The translations under genes were made by a program, and so were the position numbers. Below, one piece after another: positions 7,631 to 14,265 of a stretch of DNA of 14,728 nt. The notes below the pieces were generated by a model. It was not told the DNA's origin and ran no database searches. It saw only the letters and a list, made by a program, of their open reading frames with translations. How positions within the stretch are numbered: position 1 is the stretch's first letter; each line of letters starts with the position of its first letter. This DNA comes from an uncultured Clostridia bacterium (GTDB lineage: Bacteria; Bacillota; Clostridia; Oscillospirales; Ruminococcaceae), in contig CALLQM010000005.1 of the NCBI GenBank assembly GCA_938014855.1, forward strand, positions 1 through 14,728, given 5' to 3'.

Positions 7631-7966
7631 ATGAAACTGACGGTTTTAGTTGACAATCATACGCTGATCGATGCCTATTACTGCGGGGAAGGGCTTTCCC
7701 TAATCACCGGCTGTTCGCACAGCGGCATCTGCAACATAATCGAATATGCAAAATCGGTCTGTAAAGACAGCCGGGTGCGCGGCGTGATCGGCGGGTTCCA
7801 CCTGTTTGAGGAGGATGCCCGGCTCACGCAGACGATCGCCTATCTAAACCGTCATGCGGTTCGGGAACTCTATCCATGCCACTGCGTTTCCTTTTCTGCA
7901 AAGGCGCGTATCCATCAGACCATTCCGATTCGGGAGGTCGGAGTGGGCATGGAGATCGTCTGGTGA
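7631..7966 (+). pseudogene. Metallo-beta-lactamase-fold hydrolase lacking its core (in-frame internal deletion)
   Basis: The 111-residue frame looks like a COG1237-type MBL-fold hydrolase (normally about 250-280 residues) with the middle removed. Residues 1-20 (MKLTVLVDNHTLIDAYYCGE) match the family N-terminus. From G21 it jumps to the C-terminal part: ITGCSHSGICNIIEYAK (25-41, H30), VIGGFHL (52-58, H57), LYPCHC (80-85) and the closing VGVGMEIVW. About 150 residues are missing, including the HxHxDH metal-binding motif, so hydrolase activity is very unlikely. The join at about 7685-7695 keeps frame. ATG 7631 is preferred because AAGGTG (7619-7624) lies 6 nt upstream; an in-frame GTG at 7622 falls inside that site. 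No promoter is evident and the hydrogenase terminator lies just upstream. It could instead be a short expressed protein, as the remaining frame is clean. Confidence 0.75.
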
Positions 7967-8040
7967 TGCGCCGCGCGGATATGCTAAAAGGTTAAGATTT
8001 AAAATTCTGCGGATGGTAGACGGAAAAGCCACGTTTTTTA

Positions 8041-8069
8041 TTGACTTTTCCCCGCTTTTGGTATATAAT
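8041..8069 (+). promoter_or_regulatory. Promoter of tRNA-Gly
   Basis: TTGACT (8041-8046) and a perfect TATAAT (8064-8069) are spaced 17 nt. The predicted start is about 6-7 nt before the mature tRNA 5' end, as expected for a short-leader tRNA gene. Confidence 0.85.
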
Positions 8070-8081
8070 AACCAACATCAC

Positions 8082-8155
8082 GCAGGTATGGTGCAATGGT
8101 AACACTTCTGCTTCCCAAGCAGACAACACGGGTCCGATTCCCGTTACCTGCTCCA
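8082..8155 (+). tRNA. tRNA-Gly, anticodon CCC
   Basis: A 74-nt cloverleaf with encoded CCA. The acceptor stem is GCAGGTA/TACCTGC with discriminator T73, typical of bacterial tRNA-Gly. The D loop keeps GG. The anticodon stem is TCTGC/GCAGA around loop TTCCCAA, so the anticodon is CCC and reads GGG. The T stem is ACGGG/CCCGT with loop TCCGATT. The unusual point is C at position 55, where nearly all elongator tRNAs have the U that becomes pseudouridine and pairs with G18. All stems are otherwise intact, and a strong promoter and terminator suggest it is expressed as a single tRNA unit. Confidence 0.95.
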
Positions 8156-8159
8156 AATT

Positions 8160-8212
8160 AAAAGCTGCATTTTTGTTGGCATGAGCCAATGAAAATGCAG
8201 CTTTTTGCTTTT
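8160..8212 (+). terminator. Terminator of the tRNA-Gly gene
   Basis: Arms AAAAGCTGCATTTT (8160-8173) and AAAATGCAGCTTTT (8192-8205) flank an inner TTGGC/GCCAA stem-loop, and a T-rich stretch follows. It starts 5 nt after the CCA end. Confidence 0.85.
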
Positions 8213-8267
8213 TCTATCTTAAAAGGGATTATTATATAGGATGATAGTGGTGCTATTCGAGACAAAA

Positions 8268-8276
8268 TGGTACAAT
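8268..8276 (+). promoter_or_regulatory. Candidate extended -10 promoter of the lipoprotein gene
   Basis: TGGTACAAT fits the TGnTATAAT extended -10 with one mismatch. No good -35 lies at the proper distance, which extended -10 promoters tolerate. It leaves a leader of about 60 nt. Confidence 0.45.
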
Positions 8277-8341
8277 AAAAAGATCACGTGTTCTGTTACC
8301 ATATCAGGAACGATAGGAAATTAGGGAATGCTTATGAAAAA

Positions 8342-8788
8342 ATGAAACTAGTTCTTTTTATTTTAATCGTTTTATTTACGTCGGGGTGCTCGGAAAAGTT
8401 GGGCTCTCAGCCCGAAAACTTTTTTGTGCCGATCGACAGCTATTATGCAACCGGTAAAGAAACCGATCATGGGATTACTTTAACGTATGTATTTAAAAAC
8501 GGTTATGCAGAATTTAAAGAAAATAAGGTAGCCTCGATTCAGTTTGCGGATATCTTTCAAAATGTGATCGTCAAAGACTTTCATATTACGAAAGAAAAAT
8601 ATGCTCATGGAGCCGATTACGAATTCTATGCAATTTCTCTCGACTTTGAATTTAATAAGCTGGGTTTATACCAAACGCACGAAATTGTGATCCGCTTGGA
8701 TGATAGCGCCGAACACATTTATCCGATTGGGAATTGGGTTTTTGATGTTGGGGAGCAGCAGGCCGAACCTCCTGCGATTAATACCTAG
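8342..8788 (+). CDS. Putative lipoprotein, N-terminal part (frame stopped by TAG)
   Basis: From ATG 8342 the frame encodes 148 residues. Residues 1-16 form a lipoprotein signal peptide with lipobox FTSGC (Cys16), so the product would be lipidated and held on the outer face of the membrane. The rest has alternating strands (for example DYEFYAISLDFEFNKL and HEIVIRLDD) and looks like a beta-sandwich domain; I recognise no named family. The TAG at 8786-8788 is followed in the same frame by 103 open codons after three residues (next entry), so this is probably the first half of one protein of about 255 residues. The start is awkward: AGGGA (8323-8327) is well spaced for ATG 8334, but that frame reads Met-Lys-Lys-stop, and one more A in the run at 8337-8342 would join it to the lipoprotein. 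The region is AT-richer than its neighbours. Confidence 0.65.
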   Translation: MKLVLFILIVLFTSGCSEKLGSQPENFFVPIDSYYATGKETDHGITLTYVFKNGYAEFKENKVASIQFADIFQNVIVKDFHITKEKYAHGADYEFYAISLDFEFNKLGLYQTHEIVIRLDDSAEHIYPIGNWVFDVGEQQAEPPAINT

Positions 8789-8797
8789 GAATCCCCT

Positions 8798-9106
8798 ATG
8801 GTTTCAAGTAACGGCACAAGATTCGCGTATGCTTACAAACTCGAAGCGGACGATGCGAAAATTACCACGCTGTGGTATGGGCAGGATCAGAAGCTCCACG
8901 ACCCCGACGGCGTCCCGCTGTCCGGAAACATTCCGCTGGAAAATTCGGAGGCTCCTATTCGTTTTATCCAAACGAAAATGGAAGTCTTGCATCCGGATGG
9001 AACAACCGAAACGGTATACGGGAAAGGCTGTTATTGCGGCGCGATCGATTCCCCAGAAGATGTTTTTACCGCGTCGCGGGAATATCGGCTTCGTTCTAGC
9101 CGGTGA
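8798..9106 (+). CDS. C-terminal part of the split lipoprotein frame
   Basis: A 102-residue frame beginning at ATG 8798, in the same phase as the preceding lipoprotein and separated from it only by TAG GAA TCC CCT. It has no signal peptide of its own and a beta-rich composition ending in KGCYCGAIDSPEDVF, which reads like the second domain of a secreted protein. As a separate cytosolic product it would make little sense. Either a nonsense mutation (for example TGG or CAG to TAG) split one gene, or ribosomes read through or restart: AGGA at 8787-8790 lies 7 nt before ATG 8798 and could act as a ribosome binding site. The terminator at 9137 ends the unit. No function is assigned. Confidence 0.5.
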   Translation: MVSSNGTRFAYAYKLEADDAKITTLWYGQDQKLHDPDGVPLSGNIPLENSEAPIRFIQTKMEVLHPDGTTETVYGKGCYCGAIDSPEDVFTASREYRLRSSR

Positions 9107-9136
9107 TCGGTATTAATTTTTTCAAATCAAATGATC

Positions 9137-9165
9137 AAGGGAAGCTGTTTTGGCTTCCCTTTTGC
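9137..9165 (+). terminator. Terminator after the split lipoprotein gene
   Basis: Arms AAGGGAAGC and GCTTCCCTT with a short loop, followed by TTTTGC, 30 nt after the stop codon. Confidence 0.75.
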
Positions 9166-9179
9166 ATATCCTATTAAAC

Positions 9180-9191
9180 TCTAACGTTAGA
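9180..9191. promoter_or_regulatory. 12-bp perfect palindrome, possible operator
   Basis: TCTAACGTTAGA is a perfect palindrome lying 29 bp before a TATAAT. It could be a dimeric regulator site, perhaps of MerR type, controlling the promoter of the broken dehydrogenase gene. It is short enough to arise by chance. Confidence 0.35.
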
Positions 9192-9220
9192 AAGGTTACT
9201 TTTTTCTTGGCACTTTGATG

Positions 9221-9226
9221 TATAAT
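9221..9226 (+). promoter_or_regulatory. Candidate -10 upstream of the dehydrogenase remnant
   Basis: A perfect TATAAT preceded by GATG; the best -35-like hexamer, TTACTT (9196-9201), is 19 nt away. The 160-nt stretch from here to the remnant ATG holds no other recognisable element. Confidence 0.35.
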
Positions 9227-9390
9227 AAAAAATGTGGAGATAACTTGCTGCGTCAAAAAACTTCCAAGCAGAGAATGCGATATATTAATCCTGATTATGA
9301 AACTAAGACTAACCAAACAGAAAAAAGAAACGGGCCGACCCCTTAAAATGCAGGGATTTTTACGGCTATCAAAAGGAGCGGATATTTTCC

Positions 9391-9581
9391 ATGGATTTTG
9401 GATTACAACATAAAGTAGCGCTGGTTACGGGCGCAAATAACCCGCAGGACATTGCGGACACAATTGTGTTCCTTGCAAGCGAACGTGCCGCCATGCTGAC
9501 GGGCAGGTTCTGAAAGTTTCGGGAGGGCGTGCGCGGAATCCGTTTTGCCAGTGCGCCAAAGGGAAGGTCTGCTGCGCCTAA
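9391..9581 (+). pseudogene. Short-chain dehydrogenase/reductase remnant (internal deletion plus frameshift)
   Basis: From ATG 9391 the frame reads MDFGLQHKVALVTGANNPQ, the start of an SDR Rossmann fold (TGANN of the TGxxxGxG motif). It passes directly into DIADTIVFLASERAAMLTG, the C-terminal SDR segment that normally lies about 200 residues later. The catalytic Tyr-x-x-x-Lys and most of the cofactor fold are gone. The frame stops at TGA 9511-9513. One missing base near 9503-9504 would restore QVLKVSGGRA, the usual SDR C-terminus, and the restored frame runs to TAA 9579-9581. So there are two lesions: an in-frame join at about 9439-9450, probably across a Pro-Gln repeat, and a -1 frameshift. 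AAAAGGAG (9371-9378) survives upstream, 12 nt from the ATG. No function is expected. Confidence 0.8.
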
Positions 9582-9784
9582 AAAAGCCGGTATTTGCGGA
9601 AAACCAAAATCATGCAGGAAATCACGAGGACAGAAAGGAAATTCTGCTAAAGTTTTAAAAAGAATCACCTTTTCGGGTGCGCCCTCATAGAATAGGGATA
9701 GAACTGCTGAAATTAGGAAAAATGTATGACATATTCTGCTGTTAAAAGCACATACGGGCCAATAATCGCTTCGGCCCCTTGCGC
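9582..9784. other. Gene-free stretch after the dehydrogenase remnant
   Basis: About 200 nt in which I see no convincing gene on either strand, no tRNA and no repeat of note. A minus-strand frame (9369-9797) crosses it but lacks a ribosome binding site and mirrors the remnant. GGGCC/GGCCC near 9756-9778 is a weak inverted repeat. It may be decayed coding sequence. Confidence 0.4.
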
Positions 9785-9829
9785 AAAACCCTGCCAAACC
9801 GCGTTGGATTTGGCAGGGTTTTCTCTTTC
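9785..9829 (+). terminator. Intrinsic terminator between the remnant and the cyclase gene
   Basis: Perfect 14-bp arms AAAACCCTGCCAAA (9785-9798) and TTTGGCAGGGTTTT (9809-9822) are followed by a pyrimidine-rich tract. It is strong although no intact gene precedes it, so it probably once ended the damaged dehydrogenase unit. The A-rich 5' arm could allow action on both strands. Confidence 0.75.
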
Positions 9830-9879
9830 TAAAAAAGGAAATTTGCCGCTAAGAAATAAAACTAAGACGGGATTTTAAA

Positions 9880-9908
9880 TTGACATCTCCCATAGTTTCG
9901 CTTATGAT
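9880..9908 (+). promoter_or_regulatory. Promoter of the diguanylate cyclase gene
   Basis: A perfect -35 TTGACA (9880-9885) and TATGAT (9903-9908) are spaced 17 nt. The leader would be about 165 nt, unusually long for a single gene. Confidence 0.75.
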
Positions 9909-9943
9909 AGCAGAAACTGTATCATTTTACGTGCACTTTACCA

Positions 9944-9973
9944 ATCGTTCACAAAGTTTGTGACCGAAACGAT
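9944..9973. promoter_or_regulatory. Nested palindrome in the cyclase leader
   Basis: TCACAAA-g-TTTGTGA (9949-9963) is a perfect 15-nt palindrome nested inside ATCGTT (9944-9949) and AACGAT (9968-9973). It lies about 30-60 nt downstream of the predicted transcription start, so it may be a repressor site or an RNA hairpin. I could not fold the leader into a c-di-GMP riboswitch. Confidence 0.45.
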
Positions 9974-10082
9974 CCATCGAAAAAGTCGTAGTTTACCGTA
10001 AAACAGCCGATTGTAAATAGGGGAGCAAAATCACTGTGCATCAGGCTGATTTGAAATGTTTCTTTATGAGCGGAGGATTCTA

Positions 10083-12731
10083 TTGGAAAAGGATACGAGT
10101 TTCAAAAACAGCGAAATTAAAGACCTCTTTTTACAGTATGTCGGAGTTTTCGCGATGGTTGTATTAATTTTACTGTCGGTTTGGAGTTTTAAACAGCAGA
10201 CCGAAGGGTATTCCCGCGCCCAAAGTCAGGAACTGCTGCAAGCAGTTGCGCTGCAAACCGCCGATATGGTGGAAATGAAGGTGCAGGATTCCATCAGCTA
10301 TTTAACCGGGGCGACCGGATATTTTTCGAGCTTTGACGATATACGCTGCTACCAGTCGCTGCAAATGTTAAGTAAACTTTCTAAAATCGGCGGCTTCTAT
10401 GGGATGCGGGTCGTCACGCCGGACGGCAAGGCCTACGCATCCCCAGATAATGTCGTCGATCTTTCTCAGCGTGATTTTTTTAAAAAAGCAATGTACGGTG
10501 GCATTGGCATTTCCAGCGATTTTATCGTCTATGCCCCGATCTATAACGACCGGAGAATTGTGGGGTTTTTATGCGGCCTTTACGACATGAGCAGCCTGGA
10601 TACCAGCGCGCCGACCGCCAATTTTGCGGGGCAGGTGCGTTCCTATGTGTTCCAGAAAAACGGGAATCTCATCATCCGCTCCGCCCATGCAACCGATTTT
10701 TTGACCGAGGGCGGAAACGTATGGAATACTTTTCAGCAGCTAAAATTTACTGATCAAACATCCTTCGAGACCTTTTTTACTGATGTGCAAAATGAGGAAA
10801 GCGGCAGTATCGAGTTTTTGGATCATGGAGAAAAACAGATCGCCTATTATGTCCCCGTCGGCATCAACGGCTGGTATTCGATCCATATGATCCCCGGAGT
10901 CTCCATCACTGTGAATATGAAGCCGATCCACGATATGGTGGGTATATTGGTCATTAAGATTTTTGCATGCTTTCTGCTTTTGATTGTCGGTATCGTTTAT
11001 TTTAGCAGGAAATCGCAGAGGGCGCTCATCCATATCAACCGGCGGATGGATTTTCTAACGAATGCCGTTCCAGGCGGTGTGCAAAAATGCACGCCGGACG
11101 AAAAAGGAGAATTTACCTATCTCAGCGACGGATTCGTCCGTATGTTTGGCTATTCCAGAGAGCAGATCAAACAGAGATTCCATAACAGTTTTTATGAAAC
11201 GATCTACGAACCCGACCTTGCAAAAGTCCGAAGAAAACTAAGCCGCCCAAAAATTGGGGAAGTCATCGAACTGCAGTACCGCGTGATGACCGGCTATGGG
11301 GAACAGCTTTGGCTTCTCAACAAGCTGACGCTCGTTAAGGACGAGCAGGGAACGTATTTTTATTGCGTCTGTCTGGACATCACAAACCTCAAAACCATCC
11401 AGCAGGAATTACAGATGAGCAACGAACGCTTTCGCATTTCGATGGCGAATACCTCCAACGTTATTTTTGAGTATGACATTCTCCATGACCGCATTTCGTT
11501 CGTTACGAAAACCCGGTCGCTGTATGCGCTGAAGGAAATGATCCTTGACGCAAAGGACTGCCTAGACTGGAACGGCGCGGTGTTTTTAGAGTCCCAAGAC
11601 GAACTGGAACTGGCGCTGGAGGAGATCCGGGGCGGGGCGCGTATGGCATCGTGTCTCATCAAAATGCACCGCTCGGACGGCAAAAACGCATGGAACCAAG
11701 TGACACTCACGAATATTTTTGATGATTACGGCAGACCGGTGCGCGCCATCGGAATGCTCGAAGATGTAACCGAAAATAAGGAGGCTGAACTGCGCTTTAT
11801 TAAGGAAAAGCAGTACCGGTCGGCGATGCTGGCGGATGTGCAGGAAGTGTACGAAATCAATTTGACCAAAGACTGCTTTCTGATCGAGTTTGGCGAAAAA
11901 CGAAAGAAGAAAAAGCTCCAGCTTCCAAAGCAGTTTTCCCGCGCCATACCGGTTCTGGTCGCAAATTTGGTCGCTCCAAAAGATATGGAACAGGTTTTGC
12001 ACGTCTTTTCGATTCCAAGACTGCTTTGCGCCTATCAGAACGGCGAATATACTTTGGAATACCAGTACCGCAATCTCGACAGCAGCGGCGCCGCATTCTG
12101 GGTGAGCAACCGCGTCAACCTGCTCAAAGACCCGCAGTCCGGCGACATCAAGGCCTTTTCCTATGTCCGCGATATCGATGAACAAAAGCAGAAGGAACTG
12201 ATGCTCAAATACCGCTCCGAACGCGACGCGCTCACAGGGCTTTATAACCGCGCCGCCGCCGAAAATCTCATCATCGAATTTTTAAAAACCGAGCAACTCG
12301 GTCAGGGCTGGCATGGATTTTTGGCGATCGATCTGGATAACTTTAAAAATGTAAACGACCATTTGGGGCATTTGGCTGGGGATGCGCTGCTGCGCAACAT
12401 TGCCGGCACGATTCAAAATGTCTTTCGGGCGACCGACATCCTCGCGCGCATGGGCGGAGACGAATTTGTGGTATTCATGAAAGGCGCGCGTTCCCGCCAG
12501 CACATCATTTTAAAAGCGCAGGAGCTCGTGACCAAACTGCAAACGATCCTTCCGAATGAAATCCCGGAGGGGACCGTTTCCGCCAGCATCGGGATTGCGT
12601 TCGCGCCCGAGCATGGCTCGACCTTTGAACAGCTCTATCAAAAAGCGGATCTGGCGCTCTACCACGTCAAGCGAAACGGAAAAAACTGCTGTTTTCTGTA
12701 TGATGATTCGATCGCGAATCTGCCGTCTTAA
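10083..12731 (+). CDS. Membrane diguanylate cyclase (dCache, PAS repeats, GGDEF)
   Basis: An 882-residue sensor enzyme predicted to make c-di-GMP from two GTP. In order it has a membrane helix (17-36), an extracellular dCache-type ligand domain (about 43-283, with VTPDGKAYASP and DLSQRDFFKKA), a second helix (284-308), three PAS-like regions (about 322-437, 447-567, 576-702) and a GGDEF domain (about 712-882). The active site is intact: RDALTGLYNR (714-723), IDLDNFKNVNDHLGHLAGD (749-767) and GGDEF (791-795). RATD (782-785), five residues before GGDEF, is a complete inhibitory I-site, so product inhibition is expected. No EAL or HD-GYP domain is attached. The TTG start at 10083 is chosen because GGAGG (10072-10076) lies 6 nt upstream; the ATG at 10056 would add nine residues but has no ribosome binding site. 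It is probably monocistronic and ends at the terminator at 12746. Confidence 0.93.
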   Translation: MEKDTSFKNSEIKDLFLQYVGVFAMVVLILLSVWSFKQQTEGYSRAQSQELLQAVALQTADMVEMKVQDSISYLTGATGYFSSFDDIRCYQSLQMLSKLSKIGGFYGMRVVTPDGKAYASPDNVVDLSQRDFFKKAMYGGIGISSDFIVYAPIYNDRRIVGFLCGLYDMSSLDTSAPTANFAGQVRSYVFQKNGNLIIRSAHATDFLTEGGNVWNTFQQLKFTDQTSFETFFTDVQNEESGSIEFLDHGEKQIAYYVPVGINGWYSIHMIPGVSITVNMKPIHDMVGILVIKIFACFLLLIVGIVYFSRKSQRALIHINRRMDFLTNAVPGGVQKCTPDEKGEFTYLSDGFVRMFGYSREQIKQRFHNSFYETIYEPDLAKVRRKLSRPKIGEVIELQYRVMTGYGEQLWLLNKLTLVKDEQGTYFYCVCLDITNLKTIQQELQMSNERFRISMANTSNVIFEYDILHDRISFVTKTRSLYALKEMILDAKDCLDWNGAVFLESQDELELALEEIRGGARMASCLIKMHRSDGKNAWNQVTLTNIFDDYGRPVRAIGMLEDVTENKEAELRFIKEKQYRSAMLADVQEVYEINLTKDCFLIEFGEKRKKKKLQLPKQFSRAIPVLVANLVAPKDMEQVLHVFSIPRLLCAYQNGEYTLEYQYRNLDSSGAAFWVSNRVNLLKDPQSGDIKAFSYVRDIDEQKQKELMLKYRSERDALTGLYNRAAAENLIIEFLKTEQLGQGWHGFLAIDLDNFKNVNDHLGHLAGDALLRNIAGTIQNVFRATDILARMGGDEFVVFMKGARSRQHIILKAQELVTKLQTILPNEIPEGTVSASIGIAFAPEHGSTFEQLYQKADLALYHVKRNGKNCCFLYDDSIANLPS

Positions 12732-12745
12732 CGACCGCGGACGAT

Positions 12746-12785
12746 AAAAAAGGCCCGGAATCTCACGTGAGATTCCGGACCTTTG
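12746..12785. terminator. Bidirectional terminator between cyclase and transporter
   Basis: A perfect 24-nt palindrome (12-nt arms, CCGGAATCTCAC at 12755-12766 and its complement) is extended by AAAGG/CCTTT with one unpaired base per side. It is flanked by an A-run and a short T-run and lies between convergent genes. Confidence 0.85.
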
Positions 12786-12805
12786 GCTGTTACAGGAAAA
12801 CTAGA

Positions 12806-14152
12806 TCAGCCGATGCCACCATAGAAGATTCCCAGCAGGAATACGGCAAGGGTTAGACCACAGAAAACATAGCGGCTCATAGGCTCAAACCAAGCGCCAA
12901 TGGGCTTTTCGCGGCCTTTTTGAGCGGCCTCACGTGCAAACTTCGGCCCGCAGACCCAGAAAAACAGGATACCGGCGAGCAGAGCGCCCAGCGGGCAGAC
13001 GTAAATCGAGACAGCGTCCATCCAGCCGCCCACGATACCCTCGATGCAGATGCCGATGAGCGCGGCGATTGCGGCAATCGACCAGACCGCTTTCCGGCGG
13101 GAAAATCCAAATTTGGACTGTAGGGTTTCGATGGGAGCCTCAAAAAGGTTGATGAGGGACGTAAGCCCCGCAAATAGGACCGCAATAAAGAAAATCACCA
13201 TAAACGCCCGCCCCATGGGCATCTGCTTAAACACTTCCGGCATGGTGATAAACATCAGCGGAGGCCCAGATGCCGGGTCGAACCCGTAAACAAAGACGGC
13301 GGGCAGAATGACCAGCGAAGCGAGCATCGCGGCGATGGTATCAAAGAACGCCACGTTTTTCGCACTGCTGATAATATCCTCGCTGTCCTTGAGGTAGGAG
13401 CCGTATACCACCGTTCCGTTCCCGGCCAGCGAAAGGGAGAAAAATGCCTGCCCCAGCGCGTATACCCATGTTTTAGGGCTCAGCAGGGCGTCCCATTTCG
13501 GGATAAACATGAACCGGTAGCCCTCTCCCGATCCGGGGAGCGTGGCCACACGGATGCCCAAGAGAATAAATAAGACATAAAACAGCGGCATCATCACTTT
13601 ATTGACCCGTTCAATTCCGGCGGAGACGCCGCAGGACATGATGATAAAGCAGAAGGCCAGTCCGATTAGCTGCCAGCTTACACTGCCGAACGAACCGGCG
13701 ATGGTGCCGAAATAGGCGCCGCTGTCGGTGTTGTGGAATGCGGAGCCGGTGACGGAGCCGACTAAAAACCGGATGATCCAGCCCATAACGACCGAATAAC
13801 CGATTGCCAGCGAAAGCGAACCGAGCACCGGAATGATGCCGATTTTTTCGCCGGTGCTGCCATTTTTGCCGGCATGCTCAAAGGCTTTGCGGAAAGCGCC
13901 CAGAGGCCCTCTGCGCATTGCACGGCCGAATGACATTTCTCCGACCACCCCTGTAAAACCGATGATAATGACAAAGAAAAAGTAGGGGATGAGGAAGGCC
14001 GCACCTCCAAACTGGCCGACGCGATAAGGAAACAGCCAGACATTGCCCATACCAACTGCGGAGCCGATACAAGCCAAAATGAATCCCCATTTTGTGGAAA
14101 ACGTATCACGTGTCTGCGTATCTGGGTTTGGGTTGTGTTCTACCTTTGCCAT
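12806..14152 (-). CDS. Sodium-dependent SNF/NSS-family transporter, probably for tryptophan
   Basis: The 448-residue membrane protein belongs to the neurotransmitter:sodium symporter family, with about 11-12 hydrophobic helices. The signature sits in TM1: GSAVGMGNVWLFPY (30-43), where the unwound helix binds Na+ and substrate in LeuT, followed by GGAAFLIPYF (49-58). TM6 carries AFFSLSLAGNG. Where LeuT has the gating Arg30 (NFLRFP) this protein has Leu40, with Arg44 nearby. GAGGTG (14160-14165) precedes the ATG by 7 nt. It lies 113 nt downstream of tryptophanase on the same strand; tryptophanase with an NSS tryptophan carrier is a known pairing (TnaT of Symbiobacterium), so tryptophan is the best substrate guess. 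Other hydrophobic or aromatic amino acids cannot be excluded. The cytosolic N-terminus is hydrophilic and there is no signal peptide. Confidence 0.9.
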   Translation of the reverse strand: MAKVEHNPNPDTQTRDTFSTKWGFILACIGSAVGMGNVWLFPYRVGQFGGAAFLIPYFFFVIIIGFTGVVGEMSFGRAMRRGPLGAFRKAFEHAGKNGSTGEKIGIIPVLGSLSLAIGYSVVMGWIIRFLVGSVTGSAFHNTDSGAYFGTIAGSFGSVSWQLIGLAFCFIIMSCGVSAGIERVNKVMMPLFYVLFILLGIRVATLPGSGEGYRFMFIPKWDALLSPKTWVYALGQAFFSLSLAGNGTVVYGSYLKDSEDIISSAKNVAFFDTIAAMLASLVILPAVFVYGFDPASGPPLMFITMPEVFKQMPMGRAFMVIFFIAVLFAGLTSLINLFEAPIETLQSKFGFSRRKAVWSIAAIAALIGICIEGIVGGWMDAVSIYVCPLGALLAGILFFWVCGPKFAREAAQKGREKPIGAWFEPMSRYVFCGLTLAVFLLGIFYGGIG

Positions 14153-14195
14153 AACAGTTCACCTCACATTTCAAAACGTTTGCTGATACATAGAC

Positions 14196-14251
14196 TGCGC
14201 CCCAAATGTGCGATAGCCTTTGTTTTGGTTATATGCAACATTTAGGGCGCA
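14196..14251 (-). repeat. Long hairpin between tryptophanase and the transporter
   Basis: 14-nt arms (14196-14209 and 14238-14251; TGCGCCCTAAATGT on the minus strand) pair throughout with one G-T wobble. The loop is 28 nt. No T-run follows in the direction of transcription, so it is not a standard terminator. It could stabilise the 3' end of tryptophanase mRNA or set different transporter levels. Confidence 0.55.
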
Positions 14252-14265
14252 ATCATCCTACATCA

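Noticed and set aside
8786..8788. TAG as a pyrrolysine codon
   Set aside because: No pyl genes or amber-suppression context are visible and the other genes here end in ordinary TAA or TGA; a nonsense mutation is simpler.
9369..9797. Minus-strand frame of 142 codons
   Set aside because: It mirrors the SDR remnant, starts within a terminator, and has no ribosome binding site or recognisable domain.
9905..9964. Small 19-codon frame starting at the cyclase promoter -10
   Set aside because: Its ATG overlaps the -10, so it would not be in the transcript from that promoter.
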